A stretch of 64,000 nucleotides of DNA from Adiantum capillus-veneris (Eukaryota; Streptophyta; Polypodiopsida; Polypodiales; Pteridaceae), in assembly GCA_014529385.2 (NCBI GenBank), contig CM043952.1:58488119-58552118 (forward strand), given 5' to 3'. Below the pieces are notes generated by a model that was not told where the DNA came from, searched no databases, and saw nothing but the letters and a program-made list of their open reading frames with translations. The position numbers and the translations under genes were made by a program. Positions 1 to 8,289 of the stretch are shown here, one piece after another. Position 1 is the stretch's first letter; the number at the start of each line of letters is the position of its first letter.

Positions 1-2705
1 GTGGTTCACAGTTCCAAAGAAGAATGGTTCTCTACGCTTCATCCAAGATATGCAACCAGTGAACAAGGTGACAATTAGAAATGTAGGTACACGTCCAATT
101 GTGGATGAATTTGCAGAGGCGTTTGCAGGGAGAGCAATCTACTCAATGGGGGATCTCTACTCAGGGTATGATCAATTTCAGCTTGCAATCGAAAGCAGAG
201 ACTTGACAACCATGAGGACACCTTTGGGTTTGGTAAGGATGTGTACCTTGCCATAGGGAGCAACCAACTCGGTTGCACATATGATGAATGGGATGAATAA
301 GGTCTTACGTGACTTTATTCCTCAAATCACAATGCCTTTCATTGATGATTTGCCTATCAAAGGATGTGAAGAAAGTGACAAAGATGAAGCTTTGGATCTC
401 AAGGGATGTCGCAGGTTTGTGGTAAATCACATAAATGATTGTGATAAAATTTTGTCTAGGTTGGAAGAAGTGAATCTTACATTGTCAGGGAAAAAGTCTA
501 TGTTTGGTGTCAATGAAGTGCTCATTGTGGGGCACATGTGCGGGCCATATGGTAGGAAACCTTGTCCATCAAAGGTAGATGCCATCCAAAGAATGAAAGA
601 AACATGCACTAGCATCACTGAGGTTAGAAGGTTTCTGGGAGCATGTGTCTTCTATGTTTTTTGGATTCCACATTATGCACATGTAGCTGATCCTCTTTAT
701 CAGCTGCTTAGAAAGAATCAAAAGTTTAAATGGACAGAAGCACATGTAAAATCCATGAAAAAGCTAAAGAAGTTACTCCAGTCAGCAACGACTTTGAGAA
801 AGGTAGACTATGAGTGTCAAAGGCCAGTGATTGTGACAGTAGATACCAGTCCTACAGGGATTGGATGGGCAATAGGGAAAGATGACAAAGAAGGACACAG
901 GTATGTGGTAAGATTTGGAGCAAAGGTACTAAGTGCTCGCCAAAGAAACTATCCACAGATAAAGAGAGAGTTATGGGGTATGGTTAGAGCCTTGAAAAGT
1001 GGAAAAGAGTACCTAATTGGTGCATGTGTGGTTGTAGAAACAGATTGTCTACCACTTCTTGGGATGATTACAAGCTGCTCAACACCAGACATTGCTATGT
1101 TGCGGTGGATTGCCTACATTAAGTCCTTAAATCCCGAGTTTAAGCACATTGCAGGTAAAGACAATACAGTGGCAGATATGCTATCAAGGGCAAGGTATGA
1201 AGATGAGTCACAAATGATTGATGAGGGAGATGATGTAGGCACAAAATTCTATTCTATCTCTCATGTCAAAGGTAACAATGTCAACATGACTAATCCACTT
1301 GAATTGTTCTTGAAAGATCTTTATGAAGGTGATTGGCTTCTTATTGGAAGCTACTTGAGTACTCTAACAAAACAGGATGATTGGTCTGAACATGAATTCA
1401 AGAGGATACGCAGGAAAGCATATGGTTACTTTTTGAGGGATGGTTACTTGTGGAAGCATCCTAAACAAAAGGGTGCTACACCACAAAGGGTTATATGTAA
1501 AAAAGAGACTCAAGTAAAGCTCATGCAAGAGTTTCATGAGAGTCTATGGCTAGACACAGGGTGTGTGGGCAACCTTCTCCAAGTTGAAAGAAAAATACTG
1601 GTGGAAGGGTATGTATAAAGATGTATCTCAGTTTGTAGAGTCATGTGTAACTTGTCAAATGTATTCAAATGTTCGACATCGTGATGGATTGCACCCACAT
1701 ATCCACTAGCCATGCACTATAAATGGGTTGTGGATCTAGTCACGATGCCTTTTAGGACTTTGGCAGATGAGATACTTGGTTCTTGCACGAGAGGACCTAA
1801 CTAATCAGGTTGAAGGAAGAGCATAAGAGCTAAACCACAGAACTGTGTGCAAATTCCTTCTTGATGAGGTGATTTGCCGTTATGTTGTGTGGGGAAAGAT
1901 CACTGCAGACAGAGGTGAACTGGATGCCGAAGAAGCAAGGGAGTTCTTTTCTAGATTAGGAATCAAGCTTTCTCTTACTACAGCTTACAACCTGAAGGCA
2001 ATGGAAAGAGTGAAAGAGGGCACCCTCCTATCATCAAAGCTTTGGCCAAGGCTTGCGAAGGAAGAGTTGGTGAGTGGCCAAAACTGTTACCATACGCTTT
2101 ATGGGCTGATCGTACAACACATAGCTCAGTAACTGGCTACATCCTGCGGAGCTAATGAATGGTCAAAAGCAGTGATGCCGAATGAGGATACAATCCCCAC
2201 ATGGAATGTACTACCTTGGCAAGAGGAGCTTAGTAGGGAAGATCTCCTTGCATTGCGCATAAGGCAACTAGAGAGAAGACCTGGAGACATTGAGGCTGCA
2301 AAAGAACGACTCAAAAATGCAAGATTGAAAACAAGGACTACTTTGATAAGCAACATCGGCTCAGGAGCAAAGCAATTGACAAAGGTGACTGGGTTTTAGT
2401 GTATGATAGTAGCCTTGATAACCAACACACAGTCATGCGTAAGTTTTCAAAAAGATGGTTTGGGACCATATGTTGTAAAGCATGTGCATGAAAATGCTAC
2501 TTACAGCTTGTCTGAACTAGATGGCACAGAAGTAAAGATTCCCATTGCAGGAAAAAGGATCAAAATGTTTAAGAGAAGAGGAGACAATGATCCAGAAAAT
2601 GCTGATGAGGAAGAAGAGAAAAACACAGGTGAAGATCAAAGTGAAAATGAAGCTCTGAAATCATCCAGTGAAGATGAAAGCAAGGAAGATGTACAAGAGG
2701 GCTGA
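1..2705 (+). pseudogene. pol: Array copy A: 3' part of Ty3/gypsy pol (RT-RNase H-integrase), frameshifted
   Basis: The window opens inside reverse transcriptase. The reading frame starting at base 2 runs to an in-frame TAG at 254-256, then continues in the same frame through the FIDDL box and the RNase H (VDTSPTG, KREL, ETDC) into the integrase zinc-binding region. It is lost near 1550, where single-base indels begin, and stops at 1616-1618. The integrase core then survives only as frame fragments (1845-2132, 2172-2399, 2403-2705). Bases 1-1545 and 2470-2705 are almost identical to array copy B at 8014-9559 and 10490-10726, so the damage is confined to about 900 bases. Broken as written, although a sequencing or assembly fault could explain it. 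Confidence 0.9.
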
Positions 2706-2751
2706 TCTTACAAAGAAATAATTTGGCACGTACCGGAGGATGTGCAGGTTT

Positions 2752-2763
2752 AGAGGGGGTGGA
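2752..2763 (+). other. Polypurine tract of array copy A
   Basis: The purine-rich run AGAGGGGGTGGA lies immediately before the TGTCG that opens the LTR, where second-strand DNA priming is expected. The same run precedes the next two LTRs at 10773-10784 and 18795-18806. Confidence 0.75.
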
Positions 2764-3589
2764 TGTCGTGCTGTGACATGTACATAGTGGGAACACATGC
2801 TACAAGAGATATCTTGTAACTTTTTAGATACATAATTATATTTCCTATAATGTACATATGCATATGTAAGTATAAAAATAAGCTTTCTATCTCATCTTTT
2901 TATTTATCTCAAGGGTAATGTATTCTTACTTTACCATCAAAAAATACTATGGGAAAAGTGTCAATAGCTCCGCCTCTTTAACTTGGGGCAAAAAGCATTG
3001 ATTCTTTATTTCTACTATTTCATTATCATCTCACACCCTAGCTAGATCCTATATCTAGGGTAAACTCCAATATATATATATTCTATGTATTTTTTATACT
3101 TTTCTTATATTTCTTTTTTAAATAGCTACTAGGAGAGAATCAAATCCTAGTGGGACACTAAGTGGCATGATTTCAAAGATACACTTATTTTGATGCATTA
3201 TTGCAAGCATGGTTACAAAACTTTGTCAAGGAGAAATGTCATGCTTTCATATGGCATGAGGTGTCCTTGGGAATTAAATGAAAGTCAAGGCTAAGGAGAC
3301 CACATGAAGACTTTTGCTGCCATAAATGGACCATATTTTGATGAATTTTTTACACAAGGTTCCAATCCGAATTGGAGAATGACTTTAAAATGAAAATCGT
3401 AGCTAATGAGCTGAAGTTTTTGCCCATATTTTTATTTTTTTATTTGGAGCTACGGTTGAGGAGATATGATCAAAATACTGGACCCCAGTCTGCCCACATC
3501 ATGCAGGGACAACTGATTTCCAACTTTTCCAATTCCTGTTCACACTGGCTCCTCTCTTCTTGTGTAGACCCTTGTGGGTTCCCTTCACC

Positions 3590-3596
3590 TATAAAA
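3590..3596 (+). promoter_or_regulatory. TATA box of array LTR 1
   Basis: TATAAAA in a pyrimidine-rich setting, 826 bases into the LTR and repeated at 11611-11617 in LTR 2. Transcription would be expected to start near 3620. All leader ORFs and gag lie downstream of it. Confidence 0.7.
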
Positions 3597-4139
3597 GGGG
3601 ACCTCTTCTTCCTTGGAAGGAACTCAAGCATTCAAGCCATTGATGAGAGGAATTCTTGAGGGAGTGAGTAGTAATGCCTAATTGTACTTAGCCCCATTAA
3701 CATAAGCCCAAGCCTACACTTTCTCCTAGAGGAAAACTAGCCATTCTTGTACGCCATCCTTGGAGGATCAACTCTAATCAAAGAAGGTGTTGTACTTGGC
3801 GTATCAATCAACGTTGAATTCTCCCCTCTTCTTCTCTCTCCCATCAATAATGGTGCCGAAGGGTTTCAAGTAAGATGTGTTCTACATTGATTTTTTCTTG
3901 ATTTCTTGTTGTTTTCATTTTCATCTCTAATCCAACATATATATATGTATCTAATCTCATCTCCTTAACCAAACCTATCTCTCTCATTCTTAGTAAATCA
4001 TCCTCTCTAGGTTCTCTTTGCTACAGGTACATCTCTCCCCGCAGTATCCTTATTGCCTACGGGCAAGAATAGGGCTTGGGAGGGAAACTTCTCATCTCTT
4101 CACTTCTCTCATATCTACATTTCTCACATACTATCCTAG

Positions 4140-4358
4140 ATGAATAACCCACATGATGATCATTTCTATCGCTTTCACTCTGTACGATCTATTAGAATTA
4201 ACGTATGGATTAGCCGTAAAATACACTTTCAACAACGTATAGTGTTTCTCTTCGGCCCTGAAAGGCTCAATGAAATACTTCTATCACCGGATCCCATCAT
4301 ACTACCTCTCATAGACTATAATTTTTCTTTTGATGTAAGCGTAGTTATCTTGCTATGA
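4140..4358 (+). CDS. Small conserved leader ORF 1 (72 aa, unknown function), array copy B
   Basis: A 72-codon ORF starting ATGAATAACC, lying between the LTR promoter and gag. I recognise no family. Its central segment (ISRKIHFQQR) and C-terminal half (ILPLIDY, FDV) match a minus-strand ORF in the unrelated Tat element at 21922-22139, also 72 codons long. Between the two, many codons differ only at the third base (cac/cat, ggc/ggt, gac/gat, agc/agt), the pattern of selection on a protein. It is also a distant paralogue of the next ORF, which it overlaps by four bases (ATGA). There is no signal peptide or obvious membrane segment, and the C terminus is rich in Ile, Leu and Val. Inference: a genuine accessory protein of these elements. 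Confidence 0.7.
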   Translation: MNNPHDDHFYRFHSVRSIRINVWISRKIHFQQRIVFLFGPERLNEILLSPDPIILPLIDYNFSFDVSVVILL

Positions 4359-4567
4359 ACCAAGAGGATTTGTACACACAATTAATCCCAATCACTAGAC
4401 AAAATATATATATTATGGTAAGCACAAAACTACAATTCCAAAGAACAATTCGTAGCCTATTTGGTTAGCCAAGATTGAATGCCATTAACTCATCCATTAA
4501 CCCTTTTATATTACCCATGATACGATATGACAATAGCCTTGATGTTTTCATCTTCGTATTGTTTTGA
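4355..4567 (+). pseudogene. Small conserved leader ORF 2 (70 aa), array copy B, one in-frame TAG
   Basis: It starts ATGAACCAAG, overlapping the stop of leader ORF 1 as ATGA. The frame covers 70 codons plus a TGA at 4565-4567, exactly the length of the intact Tat copy at 22161-22373, with the same landmarks: MN.E.LY at the N terminus, VSTKLQFQR in the middle, NPFILP.IRYD.SLDV.IFVLF at the end. A TAG at 4466-4468 interrupts it, so this copy makes at most a 37-residue peptide unless the stop is read through. Function unknown. Confidence 0.65.
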
Positions 4568-4776
4568 CATTCTCTTTTGCGTTCTTTCTTTGTGTGTGTG
4601 TGAGTGCAAGAGAGAAAGGGTGAGTCTTCTTTGATTGCACTTCTTTCCAAACCCTAGTCTTCATGGCATCTATGGTTTAACTCCTTCATATAGTTTTTGT
4701 TGAGTTCTCTCACAAACTCTCACAGCCATAAGCCCGGTGCTTTCCTGGCAAGACCGCAAATTTCTCGACATATTTT

Positions 4777-4794
4777 TGGTGAACCCGACGCGAA
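4777..4794 (+). other. Probable primer binding site, array copy B
   Basis: TGGTGAACCCGACGCGAA lies six bases after the proposed LTR end and 30 bases before the gag ATG. Its complement parses like a tRNA 3' end: CCA, a discriminator A, a 7-base acceptor strand, a 5-base T-stem and then a T-loop ending GATT. I could not name the tRNA. A weaker alternative is TGGTGCCGAAGGG at 3851. Confidence 0.55.
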
Positions 4795-4823
4795 TCTGCT
4801 AGGGTGAGAGTTTGTGGGTAACC

Positions 4824-7199
4824 ATGGGTGATCATGTTGAGCAGCAGGGTATGCATTTTGACCCAGCAACAATGCAAATGTTTCAAGCATTTGCAATGTT
4901 CATGCAACAACAACATGCTACTGAAAGAAGGGAGATTTCAGCAACGAAGGCCATACAAGCGGTCGTCAACAGAATGGATCAGTTCAATGGAAAAGATGTA
5001 ACCAAGTACTTACGCGAGTATGTGAAGGAGATGGAGTTGCATCGCGTGTCAGAAGGTGAGATGATTCAAATCTTTGAGCTAGTTGTTGCTCCAGAAATTA
5101 GGGAGCATGTTAGGGCAATTAAAGATGGGCATGGGAGAAATTGGGAAGAACTAAAAGTAGCTTTAAAGGAGGAATATTTCATGGAGGACTCTGAGAGAGT
5201 GACCAAAAGGACATTCTTAGAATGGGTAGTCAAGCCAAAGCAAGGACTATCAATAACAGAGCTACTTAGGGAATTTGAGCGGCGCTATGCACAACTCACT
5301 AGGACAGAAAGGGCCACACTAGATGCAGAGAAGACATATCTTTTCTTACAAGCTGCAGGTAAAGAGTTTCAAGAAAATTTAGAGCTTCTTCTTGAAGATA
5401 AAGATGCTGAGCAAGGACTAAAGACCGACTGGAATGAGGTTGAAGGTGCTGTCTCACTGCTTGCCAAACGACAAAGAAGAAGGGACAAGATGGTAGTAAA
5501 CACTACAAGTCCTTCCACCTCAACTTCTGACAAAATGGTAAAGCCTACTTTTATCGCTCCTAAGTTTGATGAGTCCATGCTAGATGAGCTTGTGAAGGGA
5601 ATGCGTGACTTGAAGGTGAAGTTTGCAAAGCTTGAAGAAAAAGGCCAACCATCAGGGCCACTTCCTAGGCAAAGACAACAGCCCAAAGAAGGGTTTGTTA
5701 ATAGATGTATTTGGTGTGATAGTACAAACCATGTAAGAAGGGATTGTGATGATTTTAGTGATGCTTTGTCAAAAGATGTTGTCTTTTTTAAGGATGGTAA
5801 AATCCACTTAAGAGAGACAGGTCTACCCTTGAGAACTAACTTTGGGAAGGGGGGAATGCAAACCTTAGTTGAAGATATGGCAACCAAGCATGCCACCTCT
5901 TCAGTTGAGGCAGCTACTTATGGAGTAAAAATTGAACATTTTTGTGATGAAGAAGTGAGTGACCATCATGGTCAAATTTGGCCAAATGTCATGCAATTAG
6001 CTAAAAAGGGAAAGCTTACAAAAGAGATTCTACATGAAGCAGGTGATTTCATACGTCTAGAAACAGGATGGAATGATCCAGTGGACTCATTGTCAGCGCA
6101 TGCCTACATTACAAAATGCCAACAAAATGAGGCAATTGTAGAAGAGAAGCGCAGACGTGAGAATGCTGATGAAGGACCATCAAAAAGAGCTTCTAGAGGT
6201 GGGGGAAGAAGCGACTCAATGCCTTCTCAAACACCCTCAACACAAGGAGCATCTCCACCTGAAGTACTCATGGAGGAGTCTACAACAGAAAAGAAGAAAG
6301 AGCCAACAAAAGGTAAGACAAAAGGCCCAACTTATAAACTACAATCTGATATTGAGGTTGCTACAGATTTAAAGAAAGTCTTGGAGGAAAGGATCTTGAA
6401 TAGCAAGATTGAGTTCACTCTGGGAGAAGTTCTTGGCATTGCAAAGCGTGAATTCCATGAGGAGATCATTGACATCATCAAGAGAAAGAGGCAAACCCTT
6501 GCTGAAGTTTCTCGTCCACAAGTTGAAGGGGAAACCTCAAAGACACAAGGGATGCAACTGCAAAATAAGGAGAATGATGGAGATATGGTAGGATGCTACC
6601 AATCTAGTGGGAGAGTGAAGCAAGTGCATTTCTCAAATGATGATGAAGAAGTTGAAGATATTCCTCGGAGTTACTATTCACGAAGTCATTGGGCAAGGGC
6701 TATTACAGAAACTTTGGTCAAGGTAGGTGATCTTGAAGAGCCATTTGTTGCCTTGATTGACCATGGTTCAGAAATAAACATAATGTCAAAGAGTCTCTAC
6801 AACAAGTGCAAATGGCCAATGGACACAGATCATGGTTGGATGGTAAAAGTGGCAAACAATTCATCCGGTGAATTGTATGCAGCATGTCCAGGTGTGAAGG
6901 TGACAATAGGTGATGTAAAGATTGACCAAAACTTCTTTGTTCAGGATACATCTTCATATCATCTCATCCTTGGACAACCCTACATTGTGGGAGTTCGAAT
7001 GGAAACAAAGGTAATGGACGATGGTTCAGCATATGCTAGGATACATAGCAAAGATGGTAAACGAGCTGTCCAATTCCTCACAGTCTGTGTAAACCATGAA
7101 AGAAATCGTGACAACCTCAGAGAACATCCTCTACCAAAGGTGAGCAAAGAGTTTCATGATCATAGAGAAATGATGGGTTTTGGCCAAGTACCATTGTAA
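4824..7199 (+). CDS. gag-pro: Gag-protease polyprotein, array copy B
   Basis: 791 residues from the ATG in a strong plant context (accATGGg); the frame is open four codons further upstream but has no earlier ATG. Residues 1-210 are a helical capsid-like region. A CCHC zinc knuckle (C-x2-C-x4-H-x4-C, residues 295-308, CIWCDSTNHVRRDC) binds the RNA genome. A long charged, Lys/Glu-rich linker follows, then an aspartic protease whose active site reads LIDHGSEIN (Asp near residue 646), with DHG where most retroelements have DSG or DTG. A flap and a second protease motif (LILGQPYIVG) are present. The ORF ends TAA just after a slippery heptamer that would lead into pol. Copy C encodes an almost identical protein (A/V and E/K changes). 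Confidence 0.9.
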   Translation: MGDHVEQQGMHFDPATMQMFQAFAMFMQQQHATERREISATKAIQAVVNRMDQFNGKDVTKYLREYVKEMELHRVSEGEMIQIFELVVAPEIREHVRAIKDGHGRNWEELKVALKEEYFMEDSERVTKRTFLEWVVKPKQGLSITELLREFERRYAQLTRTERATLDAEKTYLFLQAAGKEFQENLELLLEDKDAEQGLKTDWNEVEGAVSLLAKRQRRRDKMVVNTTSPSTSTSDKMVKPTFIAPKFDESMLDELVKGMRDLKVKFAKLEEKGQPSGPLPRQRQQPKEGFVNRCIWCDSTNHVRRDCDDFSDALSKDVVFFKDGKIHLRETGLPLRTNFGKGGMQTLVEDMATKHATSSVEAATYGVKIEHFCDEEVSDHHGQIWPNVMQLAKKGKLTKEILHEAGDFIRLETGWNDPVDSLSAHAYITKCQQNEAIVEEKRRRENADEGPSKRASRGGGRSDSMPSQTPSTQGASPPEVLMEESTTEKKKEPTKGKTKGPTYKLQSDIEVATDLKKVLEERILNSKIEFTLGEVLGIAKREFHEEIIDIIKRKRQTLAEVSRPQVEGETSKTQGMQLQNKENDGDMVGCYQSSGRVKQVHFSNDDEEVEDIPRSYYSRSHWARAITETLVKVGDLEEPFVALIDHGSEINIMSKSLYNKCKWPMDTDHGWMVKVANNSSGELYAACPGVKVTIGDVKIDQNFFVQDTSSYHLILGQPYIVGVRMETKVMDDGSAYARIHSKDGKRAVQFLTVCVNHERNRDNLREHPLPKVSKEFHDHREMMGFGQVPL
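7175..7181 (+). promoter_or_regulatory. Candidate -1 ribosomal frameshift site (GGGTTTT), copy B
   Basis: In the gag-protease frame the bases read G GGT TTT, an exact X XXY YYZ slippery heptamer, fifteen bases before the gag-protease stop at 7197. Pol lies in the -1 frame, and that frame is open straight through from the heptamer. The same site is at 15196-15202 in copy C. Confidence 0.6.
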
Positions 7200-8269
7200 A
7201 GCGGGATTGCAGTGGTACAGAAAGAAAAAGGGTTTCGCCTGATCCAAAAATAGGTGAAGCATTTTCAACGAGCTCCTTGGTAACAAAGAATGGATCAGTA
7301 TGTTTTACAAAACTTGAAGATTTGAAGAGATGTGAGAAGCAATATGTGCATAATGTACAGATAGACATGAAAAAGAGTGGGTTGCTAGAGCCTACTGAAA
7401 ATGTTTTGGGTTTGTGTGAACAAGTTTCTTTTGTAGATACTATGGGTGAGCTTGATGCTATAATGAGGTCTAGTTTGCATCTTGAAAATGAAGTTGTGGA
7501 AGTTTGCTCTATGGAAATGTATCAAGTAATAGAAGCCTTTAAAGAAAGCCAAACAGTAGGCCCAGAAGTCCATGTTGAAACTAAATACAAGAGTGTAGCA
7601 AAGAAGGTGAAACCAGTAGCTTCACCCTTACCACCCAACAACAGGGAAAAGATTGAACAGGCTTCTTTACAACCAAGTTTGCGGGATCCTAAAAAGATCG
7701 GGCATACCTTCACAAAGGAGTCTTTTCAAGAGTTGCAGATTGGTTGCGAGGAGTTTCTAACACAGGAGGAGACAAAGTGCTTCAAAGAAATGCTTTCAAA
7801 GCATGGTAAGGCTTTTGCATTTGAGCCACATGAGATAGGATGTGTTGATCCTTATATTGTAGCTCCTATGGTAATTTTCACAATACCTCATGTGCCTTGG
7901 AATCTGCGGCCTATTCCGGTTCCAAAGGCTCATTTGCCAAAGTTAGTAGAGCTACTGAATGAGAAAATCAAAATGGGAATCTTGGAGCCTTCTTGTGCTC
8001 CATACTCAAACAGGTGGTTCACAGTTCCAAAGAAGAATGGTTCTCTACGCTTCATCCAAGATATGCAACCAGTGAACAAGGTGACAATTAGAAATGTAGG
8101 TACACGTCCAATTGTGGATGAATTTGCAGAGGCGTTTGCAGGGAGAGCAATCTACTCAATGGGGGATCTCTACTCAGGGTATGATCAATTTCAGCTTGCA
8201 ATCGAAAGCAGAGACTTGACAACCATGAGGACACCTTTGGGTTTGGTAAGGATGTGTACCTTGCCATAG
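7181..8269 (+). CDS. pol: Pol, N-terminal part of reverse transcriptase, array copy B (ends at in-frame TAG)
   Basis: Open in the -1 frame from the slippery site to a TAG at 8267-8269; no suitable ATG opens it, which fits production by frameshifting. The early part (VKRDC) is a spacer. RT begins around 7900 with the primer-grip and fingers region (FTVPKKNGSLRF, D.QPVN) and the first catalytic Asp in GDLYSGYD. It stops before the FIDD box, so on its own it is only half an enzyme. The following ORF (8270-10726) is in the same frame, so a single stop separates the halves. The residue before the stop and the sequence after it (TLP-stop-GATNSVAHM) suggest a Gln codon changed to TAG. Confidence 0.8.
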   Translation, partial: WPSTIVKRDCSGTERKRVSPDPKIGEAFSTSSLVTKNGSVCFTKLEDLKRCEKQYVHNVQIDMKKSGLLEPTENVLGLCEQVSFVDTMGELDAIMRSSLHLENEVVEVCSMEMYQVIEAFKESQTVGPEVHVETKYKSVAKKVKPVASPLPPNNREKIEQASLQPSLRDPKKIGHTFTKESFQELQIGCEEFLTQEETKCFKEMLSKHGKAFAFEPHEIGCVDPYIVAPMVIFTIPHVPWNLRPIPVPKAHLPKLVELLNEKIKMGILEPSCAPYSNRWFTVPKKNGSLRFIQDMQPVNKVTIRNVGTRPIVDEFAEAFAGRAIYSMGDLYSGYDQFQLAIESRDLTTMRTPLGLVRMCTLP

Positions 8270-8289
8270 GGAGCAACCAACTCGGTTGC
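8267..8289 (+). other. Shared UAG stop and adjacent hairpin inside reverse transcriptase
   Basis: TAG is followed by GGA and then a perfect 6-bp inverted repeat, GCAACC (8273-8278) and GGTTGC (8284-8289), around a 5-base loop. The stop and stem are identical at 254-276 and 16289-16311. Either one inherited nonsense mutation or a readthrough signal. Confidence 0.5.

Larger units (their letters stand above)
2764..4770 (+). repeat. Array LTR 1 (Ty3/gypsy long terminal repeat)
   Basis: It starts TGTCG directly after the polypurine tract. I place the end at ...CGACA (4766-4770): this gives a 5-bp terminal inverted repeat (TGTCG/CGACA) and is followed six bases later by a tRNA-like primer site. 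An alternative end at 3846 (...CCCATCA, with TGGTGCC at 3851) would give a 1083-bp LTR and leave the small leader ORFs in the internal region; because the array shares single LTRs, the sequence alone cannot settle this. The 2007 bases differ from LTR 2 at about ten positions. It holds a TATA box at 3590 and the two small ORFs at 4140-4567. I see no other gene between 2706 and 4139. Confidence 0.75.

Noticed and set aside
3372-3659. 95-codon plus-strand frame in the array LTR
   Set aside because: It spans the TATA box and the likely transcription start, so it could not be translated from the element RNA, and it has no homologue in the Tat LTR.
5369-5896. 175-codon minus-strand open frame inside gag (also 13390-13917)
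   Set aside because: It is the antisense shadow of the gag frame, whose zinc knuckle lies on the plus strand; its residues are Ser/Leu-rich without any motif.
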